Notes: a model not told the origin generated them from the letters alone. Positions 1 to 11,314 are shown, counted from the stretch's first letter. The stretch is 64,000 nt of DNA from JACIYW01 sp014359745 (GCA_050433985.1 JBNPWE010000001.1:62001-126000), one strand, 5' to 3'. Numbers and translations: made by a program.

Positions 1-2
1 GG

Positions 3-527
3 TTCGTGCGCGAAACCATGGCAATCCTTGGCTGGGTCGCGGCCGCCGTGCTGGCCTATCTTTTCGCGCCGCAGGTGGAACCGCTGATCAAGGAAATTCC
101 GATGGTCAATTCGGTTCTGGGCGAAAGCTGCGAACTGGCCATCATCGCGGCCTTTGCGGTGGTCTTTGCGCTGGCGCTGGTGCTGGCGTCGCTGTTCACG
201 CCGCTGTTTTCGGGCGTCGTGCAACGATCCGCGCTGGGCAGCGTCGATCACGGGCTTGGGTTCCTGTTCGGGGTGGCGCGCGGCGTCATTCTGGTGACGG
301 TGGCCTTTGTCGTCTACGATCGCGCCATGGCCGATGCCAGCATTCCGATGGTGGCCGACAGCCAGTCAGCGGGCATTTTCGGCGCGTTCGAAAAGACACT
401 GAGCGAACAGATCCCCGCCGATGCCCCCGGCTGGATCGTCGCCCGCTATGAGGGGCTGGTAAAAAGCTGCGGCGTGGCCGAGACCCCGGCAAACGGCGCT
501 GCCCCCGTACCCGGCCAGGGCGCCTGA
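3..527 (+). CDS. cvpA: CvpA family membrane protein, 5' end outside window
   Basis: The C-terminal 174 codons of a CvpA-type inner-membrane protein are present; the frame is open to the window edge, so the true start lies upstream. The visible part begins with the family's FVRE-like segment and a hydrophobic helix, has a second helix around residues 45-65, and has a third near 85-103. The tail is soluble and Pro/Ala-rich. CvpA proteins are needed for colicin V export in E. coli and have a poorly defined envelope role. The gene sits directly before purF, the classic cvpA-purF pair, with a 113-base gap. Family assignment is firm; function is by analogy only. Confidence 0.85.
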   Translation, partial: FVRETMAILGWVAAAVLAYLFAPQVEPLIKEIPMVNSVLGESCELAIIAAFAVVFALALVLASLFTPLFSGVVQRSALGSVDHGLGFLFGVARGVILVTVAFVVYDRAMADASIPMVADSQSAGIFGAFEKTLSEQIPADAPGWIVARYEGLVKSCGVAETPANGAAPVPGQGA

Positions 528-640
528 TCGCGGGCGCGGCACCATCTGCCCGCAATTTCGTGATCCTTTCGTGACATTCCCCCCCGCTTGGCGTTAAGAC
601 CGTCCCGTGCCCTGCAACGGGATTCGGAGCAACCGACCAT

Positions 641-2104
641 ATGCGCGATCTGCCCCCCAGCCACCCTTTCGATGATGACAAACTGCGCGAGGAATGCGGC
701 GTCTTTGGCGTTGTCGGCGTCGCCGATGCCGCGAATTTCGTGGCCCTTGGCATGCACGCCCTGCAACATCGCGGGCAAGAGGCCGGCGGGCTGATCACCT
801 ATGCGCCGCAAAGCGGCTTTCAATCGGCCCACCGTTTCGGCCTTGTGCGCGACAATTTCACCCGCGCCAGCCTGATGGAAACCCTGCCCGGCACCATCGG
901 CATCGGCCATGTGCGCTATTCCACCGCCGGGTCAAAGGGGGCGACCGCCATCCGCGACGTGCAGCCGTTCTTTGGTGAATTCGCCATGGGCGGCGCGGCG
1001 ATTGCCCATAACGGCAACATCACCAATGCCGACGCGCTGCGCCGTGAGCTGATAGAGCGCGGATCGATCTTTCAATCCTCGTCCGACAGCGAATGCATCA
1101 TCCACCTGATGGCGCGCTCCATCCAGAAAAACATCCCCGAACGGATGAAAGACGCCCTGCGCCGGGTCGAAGGCGCGTTCTCGGTGGTGGCGATGACGCG
1201 CACCAAGCTGATCGGGGTGCGTGACCCTCTGGGGGTGCGCCCGCTGGTGCTGGGCCGGGTCGGCGATGGCTGGGTGCTGTCATCGGAGACCTGCGCGCTT
1301 GACATCATCGGCGCCGAATTCCTGCGTGAGATCGAGCCCGGCGAAATGGTGGTGATCGACGCCAAGGGCCTTGAAAGCTTCCGCCCGTTCGAGGCGCGCG
1401 CCTCGCGGTTCTGCATCTTTGAGCATGTCTATTTCTCGCGCCCCGATTCGCTTCTGGGCGGGCGATCCGTCTATGAAACCCGCCGCCAGATCGGCGTTGA
1501 ACTGGCGCGCGAGGCCCCGGTAGAGGCCGATCTGGTCTGCCCCGTGCCCGACAGCGGCACGCCCGCCGCCATCGGCTACAGCCAGGAATCGGGCATTCCC
1601 TTTGCCATGGGGATCATCCGCAACCAGTACATGGGCCGCACCTTCATCGAGCCTTCGGAACAGATCCGCAACATGGGCGTGCGCCTGAAGCTCAACGTCA
1701 ACCGCACGCTGATCCGTGGCAAACGGGTGGTGCTGGTTGATGATTCGGTGGTGCGCGGCACGACCAGCCTGAAGATCAAGGAAATGATCCTTGAAGCCGG
1801 CGCGGCCGAGGTGCATTTTCGCATCGCCTCCCCCCCCACCGCCTGGCCCTGTTTCTACGGGGTCGATACGCCCGAACGCGGCAAGCTGCTGGCCGCCAAC
1901 ATGACCGAGGATGAGATGCGCGAACATATCGGCGTCGACAGCCTGCGATTCATCTCGCTCGACGGGCTTTACCGCGCGGCGGGCGAGGCAAAGGGGCGCA
2001 ACAACGCCAGCCCGCAATATTGCGACGCCTGTTTTTCGGGCGATTACCCGGTGGCCCCCAGCGACATGATCGAAAAGGGTTTCGAACTGAAAGCCGCTGA
2101 ATGA
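641..2104 (+). CDS. purF: Amidophosphoribosyltransferase
   Basis: PurF makes phosphoribosylamine from PRPP and glutamine, the first committed step of purine synthesis. The 487-residue protein has a propeptide of about 18 residues followed by Cys19 in ECGVFG, which should become the N-terminal nucleophile after cleavage. The PRPP-binding loop VLVDDSVVRGTT lies near residues 363-376. Cysteines at the positions expected for an oxygen-sensitive [4Fe-4S] cluster are visible in RFCIFEHVYF and in the C-terminal YCDAC, so this is the iron-sulphur, propeptide-processed class (Bacillus type) rather than the E. coli type. The ATG at 641 has GGAG about ten bases upstream. Confidence 0.97.
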   Translation: MRDLPPSHPFDDDKLREECGVFGVVGVADAANFVALGMHALQHRGQEAGGLITYAPQSGFQSAHRFGLVRDNFTRASLMETLPGTIGIGHVRYSTAGSKGATAIRDVQPFFGEFAMGGAAIAHNGNITNADALRRELIERGSIFQSSSDSECIIHLMARSIQKNIPERMKDALRRVEGAFSVVAMTRTKLIGVRDPLGVRPLVLGRVGDGWVLSSETCALDIIGAEFLREIEPGEMVVIDAKGLESFRPFEARASRFCIFEHVYFSRPDSLLGGRSVYETRRQIGVELAREAPVEADLVCPVPDSGTPAAIGYSQESGIPFAMGIIRNQYMGRTFIEPSEQIRNMGVRLKLNVNRTLIRGKRVVLVDDSVVRGTTSLKIKEMILEAGAAEVHFRIASPPTAWPCFYGVDTPERGKLLAANMTEDEMREHIGVDSLRFISLDGLYRAAGEAKGRNNASPQYCDACFSGDYPVAPSDMIEKGFELKAAE

Positions 2105-2221
2105 TCGCAGCCCGCGCCGATCCGGTGCCGTGATCCCGGCGCCCCCAATCAGCCCTTGAAGTGCCGCCTGCCCGCGTATATTTTCGCGCCCTGAACCGAA
2201 ACAGCCAAAAGGAACCATACC

Positions 2222-2761
2222 ATAGCCCGCAGACCCCACAACGCCCCGCCGCAACGCGATACCGGCCCCCGTATCAATGACCGTATCCGCGCCCCGGAAA
2301 TTCGACTGATCGGTGCGGATGGTGAAAACGTCGGCGTTGTCACCCCGGCGCAGGCGATGGTAATGGCCGAACAGGCCGGGCTTGATCTGGTGGAAATTTC
2401 CCCAAATGCCGCGCCGCCGGTGTGCAAGATCATGGACTTCGGCAAGTTCAAATACGAACAGCAAAAGCGCGAGGCCGAGGCGCGTAAAAAGCAGAAGATC
2501 ATCGAGATCAAGGAAATCAAGTTCCGCCCCGGAACCGACATCCATGATTACGAGGTCAAGATGCGCTCTGTCGTCAAGTTTCTGGAAAACGGCGACAAGG
2601 TAAAGGTGACGCTGCGCTTTCGCGGGCGCGAAATGGCGCACCAGCAACTCGGGCTGGAACTGCTGAACCGCGTCGCCGCCGATGTCGAGGAAATCGCCAA
2701 GATCGAGAATTTTCCAAAACTCGAAGGCCGCCAGATGGTGATGATGATCGGGCCGCGCTGA
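2222..2761 (+). CDS. infC: Translation initiation factor IF-3, ATA start
   Basis: IF-3 binds the 30S subunit and polices initiator tRNA and start-codon choice. Conserved sequence such as GPRINDRIR and the IF-3 N-domain begins well upstream of the first in-frame ATG (2357). In this frame a stop occurs at 2192-2194, and between it and the conserved region the only credible start is ATA at 2222, followed by codons reading ARRPHNAPPQRD. AAAAGGA lies about eight bases before it. The product is then 179 residues, normal for the family, with the linker rich in Lys/Glu (KREAEARKKQK) and the C-domain after it. Use of a rare ATN start is the known basis of infC autoregulation. An ATG-based annotation would lose 45 residues. 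Confidence 0.93.
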   Translation: MARRPHNAPPQRDTGPRINDRIRAPEIRLIGADGENVGVVTPAQAMVMAEQAGLDLVEISPNAAPPVCKIMDFGKFKYEQQKREAEARKKQKIIEIKEIKFRPGTDIHDYEVKMRSVVKFLENGDKVKVTLRFRGREMAHQQLGLELLNRVAADVEEIAKIENFPKLEGRQMVMMIGPR

Positions 2762-2769
2762 CGCGCGCC

Positions 2770-2817
2770 CCATCTTTCCCCGGCCCTATCTTTCCCCGGC
2801 CCTATCTTTCCCCGGCC
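2770..2817. repeat. Three tandem 16-base units after infC
   Basis: The unit CTATCTTTCCCCGGCC (first copy starts CCATC) is repeated three times head to tail, starting nine bases after the infC stop. It is pyrimidine-rich on the plus strand and has no internal palindrome beyond CCGG. No gene overlaps it. Function unknown; it lies in the convergent gap between infC and coxM. Confidence 0.85.
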
Positions 2818-2881
2818 CCTTCGGCCGCCGCGGCCTTCACCCCGTTTCGCTGTCGCGCGCCGGAACGGGGCAGGTTCGCGA

Positions 2882-3676
2882 TCAGCCTGCCGCAGCCGCC
2901 ACCGCGCGCCCGGTCAGCACCCCGATCAGATGGGCGCGATAGGCGGGCGTTCCGTGCATATCCCCGATCAGACCATCGGCATCGGCCGCCAACCCCTTGA
3001 TCGCCGCGGCGTCAAAGGATTTCGACAGCGCCGCCTCGGCCTCGGACCAGCGGAACACCCCCTGTTCTGACGCGCCGGTGATGGCAACGCGCACCCCATC
3101 GGCATATTTCGCCACGAACACGCCAACCAGCGCAAACCGAGATGCGGGCTGCGCGAATTTCTGGTAATTGGCGGCCTGCGGGATCGGAAACCGCACCTCG
3201 GTCACGATCTCGCCATCTTCCAGCGCGGTGGTGAACATCCCCTCGAAATAATCATCCGCCGCGATCTCGCGGTTACTGGTCACGATGGTGGCGTTCGACG
3301 CCAGAACCGCCGCCGGATAACAGGCCGATGGGTCGTTATTGGCAAGGCTGCCGCCAATCGTGCCCCGGTTGCGCACCGCCGGATCGCCGATATGCGCCGC
3401 CAGCGCCGCCAGCGCCGGATAATGCGCCGCCGCCTCGCGGGCCACGGTGGCATGCGTCGTGCCGCCCCCGATGCAGACCCGCCCGGCATCATCCATGCGA
3501 AGGCCCTTTAGCTCGGCAATGCCCGACAGACAGACCAGTTTCGATGGCGCCGCCAGCCGCTGCTTGAGCGTCGGGATCAGCGTCTGCCCGCCGCCCAGAA
3601 ACTGCGCTTCCTCCGCCCCGATCGCCGCTACCGCGTCGGCCAGGCTTTTCGGCCGCTCGATCTCGAATGCATACAT
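2882..3676 (-). CDS. coxM: FAD-binding medium subunit of CoxL-type molybdenum hydroxylase
   Basis: This is the flavoprotein subunit that passes electrons from the iron-sulphur subunit to the acceptor in the xanthine oxidase/aerobic CO dehydrogenase family. The two FAD-binding signatures are visible: FLGGGQTLIPTLK near residues 27-39 and TIGGSLANNDPSACYP near 105-120. Start chosen at the ATG at 3676 (MYAFEIERPKSL), which has AGGAGG six bases upstream; an upstream in-frame start adds twenty non-conserved residues. The product is 264 residues, normal length. It is the last gene of the operon, 104 bases after coxL, and that gap carries a dispersed element. Confidence 0.92.
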   Translation of the reverse strand: MYAFEIERPKSLADAVAAIGAEEAQFLGGGQTLIPTLKQRLAAPSKLVCLSGIAELKGLRMDDAGRVCIGGGTTHATVAREAAAHYPALAALAAHIGDPAVRNRGTIGGSLANNDPSACYPAAVLASNATIVTSNREIAADDYFEGMFTTALEDGEIVTEVRFPIPQAANYQKFAQPASRFALVGVFVAKYADGVRVAITGASEQGVFRWSEAEAALSKSFDAAAIKGLAADADGLIGDMHGTPAYRAHLIGVLTGRAVAAAAG

Positions 3677-3720
3677 TTCGCTTCCTCCTGCAAGGGCGGC
3701 AAATCCTGCCCCGCCCTGTT

Positions 3721-3742
3721 CATCCTCTCGATCCAAATACTC
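3721..3742 (-). repeat. Dispersed intergenic element, copy A
   Basis: Minus-strand core GAGTATTT-GGAT-CGAGAGGATG lies between the 3' end of coxL and the start of coxM, in sense with both. It matches the core found at ten other places in the window. No hairpin of the kind seen before other copies is obvious here. Confidence 0.8.
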
Positions 3743-3780
3743 ACTCCCCGACCGCCACAGGCGCAGCCGCCGGGAAACGC

Positions 3781-6144
<2,364 letters not shown>

Positions 6145-6200
6145 GATTTCATCCTCCCTGATGATGCGGTGCGCCGGGCACCGCCGCGTCTGATGCGGCG

Positions 6201-6683
<483 letters not shown>

Positions 6684-6763
6684 AAGTCTCTCCCTAGGTA
6701 TTTGACGCGAGTTAAGCACGGGCCAAGCGGATTGAGAACCGCTGATATCATCGATCAGGCATA

Positions 6764-7774
6764 TTAATCCGGTTCCCGCGGATGTCCACGGGTGGGACTC
6801 TCGCGCCCCAATCCGCCGACCCCCATCGCCGCGATATCCTCGGGCGCAATCGCCACCCCGCAGACCAGCCTGTCAAGCACGATATCCACCCCCGAGGCCA
6901 CCATCGACCGCGCCGATCCGGGCAGCCCCATCACCGGGCGGGCCGCTGTGGCGCCCCCCTGCCAGCCCCAGAACAAAAGGTTGCCCGGATCGACCGGCAG
7001 GCCGAATCGTTCCACCCGCCCGCCCGCGCGCACCAGCGCCATCGGGGCGGCATCGCGGATATCCGATGTGGCAGACCCGGCCAGGATCAGAACGATATCG
7101 CCCGGCATCCGCGCCAATGCCGCCGCGATCGCCCCCACCTCATGCGGCACGCGTTCCACCCCGGCAAGCGACATGCCCAGCCGCCGCAGCCGTGCCTCGG
7201 TCGCGCGCTGGCCCTTGTGGGCCAGCTTTTCGCCTTGCCCCGGCACCTCTGTCAGGATCAGGCCCGCCGTGCGCATCCGCACCGGGCAAAGCGACAGCGC
7301 GCCGGGGGCCAGCGCGCCCGCGCGCGTCAGCGCCGCGTCGGGAACGGCATAGGGGATGATCTTGACCGTGGCGATCAGCGCCCCCGCCGCCACCCGCGCA
7401 AACGGTGCGACGGTAGACAGGGTGATGCCCGCATCCAGCAGATTGAGCGCGCGCACCCGCCCCGCATCCACCCGAACCACGCCGACGCCAGCCGCATTGA
7501 GATTGACGCGCCCGGTAAAGGCGGATGACGGGATCAGCCCCGCCGCGGGATCGGCCGAAAGCGCCCGCGCCAGCCGGGTGGCGGCGAGGTTTTCGGCAAC
7601 ATCGCCAGGGTCCAGCCGCGCCACGGTAACTTCGGCAAACCCCGCATCAAGCAGCGCGCGCACATCCTCGGGGCCCAGAACCATCCCCTTGCGCAACCGT
7701 CGCCCCCCCGCCGTCAACGCATGCGCCAGCACCGCGCCTGCCGCCTGATCGACGGGCACCGGACCAAACCGCAT
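6764..7774 (-). CDS. Molybdopterin-binding (MoeA/MogA-fold) protein
   Basis: The 336-residue protein has a MoeA-like N-terminal part (FGPVPVDQAAGAVLAH, then a LRKG segment) and a MoCF/MogA-like molybdopterin-binding domain around residues 165-310 with an AGSATSDIRDA segment and a GLPGSARS motif. Related proteins in other alphaproteobacteria are often fused to a MobA-like cytidylyltransferase; that second domain is absent here, and the reading frame ends cleanly with a charged tail. Its stop-start junction with xdhC is TGATG, so the two are translationally coupled. Likely role: maturation or cytosine-dinucleotide modification of the cofactor for CoxL. GTG at 7777 is an alternative start. Confidence 0.8.
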   Translation of the reverse strand: MRFGPVPVDQAAGAVLAHALTAGGRRLRKGMVLGPEDVRALLDAGFAEVTVARLDPGDVAENLAATRLARALSADPAAGLIPSSAFTGRVNLNAAGVGVVRVDAGRVRALNLLDAGITLSTVAPFARVAAGALIATVKIIPYAVPDAALTRAGALAPGALSLCPVRMRTAGLILTEVPGQGEKLAHKGQRATEARLRRLGMSLAGVERVPHEVGAIAAALARMPGDIVLILAGSATSDIRDAAPMALVRAGGRVERFGLPVDPGNLLFWGWQGGATAARPVMGLPGSARSMVASGVDIVLDRLVCGVAIAPEDIAAMGVGGLGRESPTRGHPREPD

Positions 7775-8760
7775 CACCGCCGCCTCAGCGCCTGCGTGAC
7801 CTCGGCCATGATCGAAACCGCGATCTCGGCGGGCGATTTTGCGCCGATATCAAGGCCCACGGGGGCGTGGATACGGGCGATATCGGGTTCGGCAAAGCCA
7901 GCCTCTTGCAGGCGCGCGACCCGCTTGGCGTGGGTCCGCGTCGATCCAAGGCAGCCAAGATAGAAAATGTCGGATGCCAGCGCCGCGCTGATCGCGGGAT
8001 CGTCAAGCTTGGGATCATGGGTCAGGGTGATCACGGCGGTGCGCGCATCAAGCCCGATATCGGCCAGCGCCGCATCCGGCCAGTCATGGCGGATCGACTC
8101 CCCCGGAAAGCGGGCCGCCGATCCGAACGCCTCGCGCGGGTCGACAAGGAACGGGTCATATCCGGCAAGCCGGGCCATGGCGACCAGCGGCTGCGCGATA
8201 TGCACCGCCCCCACCACGATCATGCGCAGCGGCGGGTTGTGGACGGCGATGAACCAATCGCCCTCGACCCCCGATTTGTCGGAAAGCAGGCGCGCGGCGA
8301 TCTGATCGGCCAGCGGATCGCCCGGCCCCGCCGTCAGCCGCCGTTCCCATGTGGACAGATTGACCAGCGCCGCCACCGCCCGCCGTTCGGCCCGTGCCGC
8401 GACCAGATCGGCCAGTACCGCCTCGGGCAAAGCCGCGCCTACCGGTTCCACCAGCACCCGGATGGTGCCGCCACAGGCCAGGCCGACGGCGAAGGCTTCA
8501 TCATCGCTGACACCGAAGGTCAGCAGGCGCGGCGCACCATCTTCCAGCGCCTCCAGCCCTTCGGCCACCACCGCCCCCTCGACACAGCCGCCCGAAACCG
8601 ATCCCATGATCTGGCCCGTGCCCGAAATCGCCAGTTGGCTGCCCGCGGGCCGGGGGGCCGACCCCCAGGTTTCCACCACGCTTGCCAGCACCGCGCCGGT
8701 GCCTTTTCTGTGCCATTCCAGCGCGATTTCCGGAATCTGATCGTGGTGCTGTGCGGTCAT
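7774..8760 (-). CDS. xdhC: XdhC family cofactor-insertion protein
   Basis: XdhC-family proteins bind molybdenum cofactor, help its sulphuration, and insert it into xanthine-dehydrogenase-type enzymes. The 328-residue product has the XdhC/CoxI N-terminal domain with GSVSGGCVEG near residue 50 and a C-terminal Rossmann-like domain (from about IVVGAVHIAQPL) with the final PVGLDIGAKSPAEIAVSI motif. ATG 8760 is preferred over two upstream in-frame starts because GGAGGG precedes it by four bases. It is the promoter-proximal gene of the cox operon; the 200-base divergent gap to sspB should hold the promoter, but no clear -35/-10 stood out. Confidence 0.9.
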   Translation of the reverse strand: MTAQHHDQIPEIALEWHRKGTGAVLASVVETWGSAPRPAGSQLAISGTGQIMGSVSGGCVEGAVVAEGLEALEDGAPRLLTFGVSDDEAFAVGLACGGTIRVLVEPVGAALPEAVLADLVAARAERRAVAALVNLSTWERRLTAGPGDPLADQIAARLLSDKSGVEGDWFIAVHNPPLRMIVVGAVHIAQPLVAMARLAGYDPFLVDPREAFGSAARFPGESIRHDWPDAALADIGLDARTAVITLTHDPKLDDPAISAALASDIFYLGCLGSTRTHAKRVARLQEAGFAEPDIARIHAPVGLDIGAKSPAEIAVSIMAEVTQALRRR

Positions 8761-8960
8761 GCGGCCCTCCATCCGCGCCACTATGGCGCAAGGCAGGCAT
8801 CGCTGCCAGTGCCACGCACCTGCCGTTCACGCCCTGAAACACGCGGTAGGGTCATTGGGGCGGCATTGGGTGCGGGCGATCCGCGCAAAACCTGACGCCC
8901 CCCCTTTTCATCGGGTCGAAATCCCTTATGGTGACGCTGAAAGTCAAGGCAGGGCCAATG

Positions 8961-9395
8961 ATGTCGCGTTCACTCGATTACGGAAACCTGATGCACCGTG
9001 CCATGCGTGGCCTGATCGAGGAGGTACTGACCGATGTCGGCAAGAACGGCCTGCCGGGCGATCATCACTTTTTCATCACCTTCGACACCAATCATCCCGA
9101 TGTGGCGCTGGCGCCATGGCTGCACGATCGCTATCCCGGTGAAATGACCATCGTCATCCAGCACTGGTTCGCCGATCTGGAGGTAAGCCCGGAAGGCTTC
9201 GGCATCACCCTGAATTTCGGGGACAATCCCGAACCGCTTTATATCCCGTTCGACGCGATCAAGACCTTTGTCGATCCGTCCGTGGAATTCGGCCTGCGCT
9301 TTGAGACGCAGGAAGACGATGACGACGGTGATGACGATCCCGAAACCCCCGCCCGCGACGCCGAGGTTGTCTCGCTCGACAGTTTTCGCAAGTAA
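8961..9395 (+). CDS. sspB: SspB-type ClpXP adaptor
   Basis: Alpha-type SspB delivers ssrA-tagged and some regulatory proteins to ClpXP. The N-terminal helix (LDYGNLMHRAMRGLI), HHFFITFDT and MTIVIQHWFADLEV segments are family hallmarks, and the protein ends in an acidic linker (EDDDDGDDDPE) and a short basic tail VVSLDSFRK that would dock on the ClpX N-domain. Start taken at the second of two adjacent ATGs (8958, 8961), where homology begins; an ATG at 8928 is less likely. Product about 144 residues. Confidence 0.9.
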   Translation: MSRSLDYGNLMHRAMRGLIEEVLTDVGKNGLPGDHHFFITFDTNHPDVALAPWLHDRYPGEMTIVIQHWFADLEVSPEGFGITLNFGDNPEPLYIPFDAIKTFVDPSVEFGLRFETQEDDDDGDDDPETPARDAEVVSLDSFRK

Positions 9396-9445
9396 CCGGG
9401 GGGCGTTTGGGGCGCGCGTCGGCACCCGATTGCCTTTGATCCGAT

Positions 9446-9462
9446 CCCCGCCTATAGCGGGG
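9446..9462 (+). other. Stem-loop in the fumC leader
   Basis: CCCCGC-CTATA-GCGGGG forms a perfect six-base-pair hairpin 24 bases before the fumC start and just ahead of its AGGAGG ribosome site. Outer arms TTGATC (about 9436) and GATCAA (about 9467) could extend it with interior mismatches. It could be a leader structure or part of an operator. Confidence 0.45.
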
Positions 9463-9486
9463 CAAAGATCAACAGGAGGCCCGCAC

Positions 9487-10881
9487 ATGACCGCCACCCG
9501 CACGGAAACCGACAGCTTTGGCCCGCTAGAGGTGCCCGCCGACAAATACTGGGGCGCGCAGACGCAGCGTTCCATCCAGAATTTTCCGATCGGCTGGGAA
9601 CGTCAGCCCGTCGCCATCATCCGCGCGCTTGGCGTGATCAAGAAGGCCTGCGCGCTGGTCAATATCGCGCAGGGCGATATCGACGAGGGGCTGGGCAAGG
9701 CCATCGCCGCCGCCGCGACCGAGGTGATCGAGGGCAAGTTCGACGACAATTTCCCGCTGGTCGTGTGGCAGACCGGATCGGGCACCCAATCGAACATGAA
9801 TGCCAACGAGGTGATCAGCAATCGCGCCATCGAGATGCTGGGCGGCGAGAAGGGTTCGAAAAAGCCCGTGCACCCCAACGATCACTGCAACATGGGCCAA
9901 TCGTCGAACGACACATTCCCGACCGCGATGCATGTGGCCATCGGCATGATGGCGCGCGACACGCTGCTGCCGGGGCTGGAAAAGCTGCACGCGGCGCTGG
10001 CGGCGAAATCGGACGAATTCAAGGACATCATCAAGATCGGCCGCACCCATACCCAGGATGCAACCCCGCTGACGCTGGGGCAGGAATTTTCCGGTTATGC
10101 CGCGCAGGTCGCCAAGGGCATCGCGCGGGTGAAATCCTGCCTGCCCGACATCTATGAACTGGCGCAGGGCGGCACCGCCGTTGGCACCGGGCTGAACACC
10201 CGCGTGGGCTGGGATGTCAGGGTCGCCGCGCAAATCGCTGATATCACCGGGCTTCCCTTTGTCACCGCCCCCAACAAGTTCGAGGCGCTGGCCGCCCATG
10301 ACGCGATGGTGATGTTTTCCGGCGCGCTGAAAACCGTGGCCGCCAGCCTGTTCAAGATCGCCAATGACCTGCGGCTGCTGGGGTCCGGCCCCCGGTCGGG
10401 CCTGGGCGAATTGATCCTGCCCGAAAATGAACCGGGATCGTCGATCATGCCCGGCAAGGTCAACCCGACCCAGGCCGAAGCGCTGACCATGGTCTGCGCG
10501 CATGTGATGGGCAATGACGCGGCGGTGGGATTCGCCGGATCGCAGGGCCACTTTGAGCTGAACGTCTACAACCCGATGATGTCCTATAACGTGCTGCAAT
10601 CCATGCAGTTGCTGGGCGATGCCGCCGGGTCGTTCACCGACAACATGGTGGTGGGCACGCAGGCCAATGTCGCGCGTATCGAGAAACTGATGAAGGAAAG
10701 CCTGATGCTGGTCACGGCACTGGCCCCCACCATCGGCTATGACAACGCCACAAAGGTTGCCAAGACCGCCCACAAGAACGGCACCACCCTGCGCGAAGAG
10801 GCGATTGCGCTGGGCCTTGTCGATGGCGAAACCTTTGACCGCGTTGTGCGGCCCGAAGACATGATCGGGCCAAAGGGCTGA
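9487..10881 (+). CDS. fumC: Fumarate hydratase, class II
   Basis: FumC interconverts fumarate and malate in the TCA cycle without an iron-sulphur cluster. The 464-residue product carries the superfamily signature GSSIMPGKVNP near residues 317-327, plus GSGTQSNMNANE and GRTHTQDATP active-site segments. ATG 9487 follows AGGAGG at normal spacing; a longer upstream frame runs through sspB and is ignored. The DUF4169 gene follows after 14 bases. Confidence 0.97.
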   Translation: MTATRTETDSFGPLEVPADKYWGAQTQRSIQNFPIGWERQPVAIIRALGVIKKACALVNIAQGDIDEGLGKAIAAAATEVIEGKFDDNFPLVVWQTGSGTQSNMNANEVISNRAIEMLGGEKGSKKPVHPNDHCNMGQSSNDTFPTAMHVAIGMMARDTLLPGLEKLHAALAAKSDEFKDIIKIGRTHTQDATPLTLGQEFSGYAAQVAKGIARVKSCLPDIYELAQGGTAVGTGLNTRVGWDVRVAAQIADITGLPFVTAPNKFEALAAHDAMVMFSGALKTVAASLFKIANDLRLLGSGPRSGLGELILPENEPGSSIMPGKVNPTQAEALTMVCAHVMGNDAAVGFAGSQGHFELNVYNPMMSYNVLQSMQLLGDAAGSFTDNMVVGTQANVARIEKLMKESLMLVTALAPTIGYDNATKVAKTAHKNGTTLREEAIALGLVDGETFDRVVRPEDMIGPKG

Positions 10882-10895
10882 ACCGGGGCTGACAC

Positions 10896-11099
10896 ATGGC
10901 CGAAATCATCCGCCTGCGCGCCGAGAAAAAGCAGCGTGATCGCGCGAAGAAACGCGCGCAGGCCGATGCAAACGCTGTTAAATTCGGTCAGACCAAGGCC
11001 GAGAAAGCGCAGGCTGCGGCGCGCGCGCAAAAATCCGCGCGCGATCTTGACGGGCACCGGCGAGACGGCACTGAAGCACCCCCACGGGGTGACGCGTGA
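10896..11099 (+). CDS. DUF4169 family small basic protein
   Basis: A 67-residue, highly charged protein rich in Lys, Arg, Ala and Gln that begins MAEIIRLRAEKKQRDR and ends with a LDGHRR-type motif, the pattern of DUF4169. It is probably a single long helix. The family has no known function. It overlaps the next gene by four bases (GTGA), so the pair is co-translated, and this pairing with a ribbon-helix-helix protein suggests a joint regulatory role. Confidence 0.8.
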   Translation: MAEIIRLRAEKKQRDRAKKRAQADANAVKFGQTKAEKAQAAARAQKSARDLDGHRRDGTEAPPRGDA

Positions 11100-11314
11100 C
11101 GGCGCGGCCGGTCAAACATTCTCTGACGCTGCGCGGGCACCGCACATCCGTGTCGCTGGAGGATGATTTCTGGCGGGCGTTTTGCGAGATCGCCGAAGCA
11201 AAACACATGCCTGTCAATGCATTGGCCGCCGATATTGATGCTGAACGCGGTGTCGATTGCGGGCTGGCAACCGCGATCCGCCTTTATGTTCTGCGCCATT
11301 ACCGGGGGGGGTAG
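11096..11314 (+). CDS. Ribbon-helix-helix domain protein
   Basis: A 72-residue protein with GTG start overlapping the stop of the DUF4169 gene. The sequence KHSLTLRGHRTSVSLEDDFW followed by LAADID and IRLYVLRHYR fits the RHH_4 family: a beta strand that pairs in a dimer and contacts DNA, then two helices. It is probably a small DNA-binding regulator. The target is unknown. The stop codon abuts the long dispersed element copy B. Confidence 0.8.
   Translation: MTARPVKHSLTLRGHRTSVSLEDDFWRAFCEIAEAKHMPVNALAADIDAERGVDCGLATAIRLYVLRHYRGG

Noticed and set aside
556..600. Possible RpoE-type promoter (TGATCC ... TAAGA) upstream of purF
   Set aside because: The two halves are about 28 bases apart, far beyond the spacing of known group IV sigma promoters.
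1280..2773. A 497-codon open frame on the minus strand across purF and infC
   Set aside because: It is a high-GC antisense shadow: no family motifs, His/Arg/Gly-rich composition, and purF and infC on the other strand are certain. The same applies to the long antisense frames over coxL, fumC, mfd, glcB and pepN.
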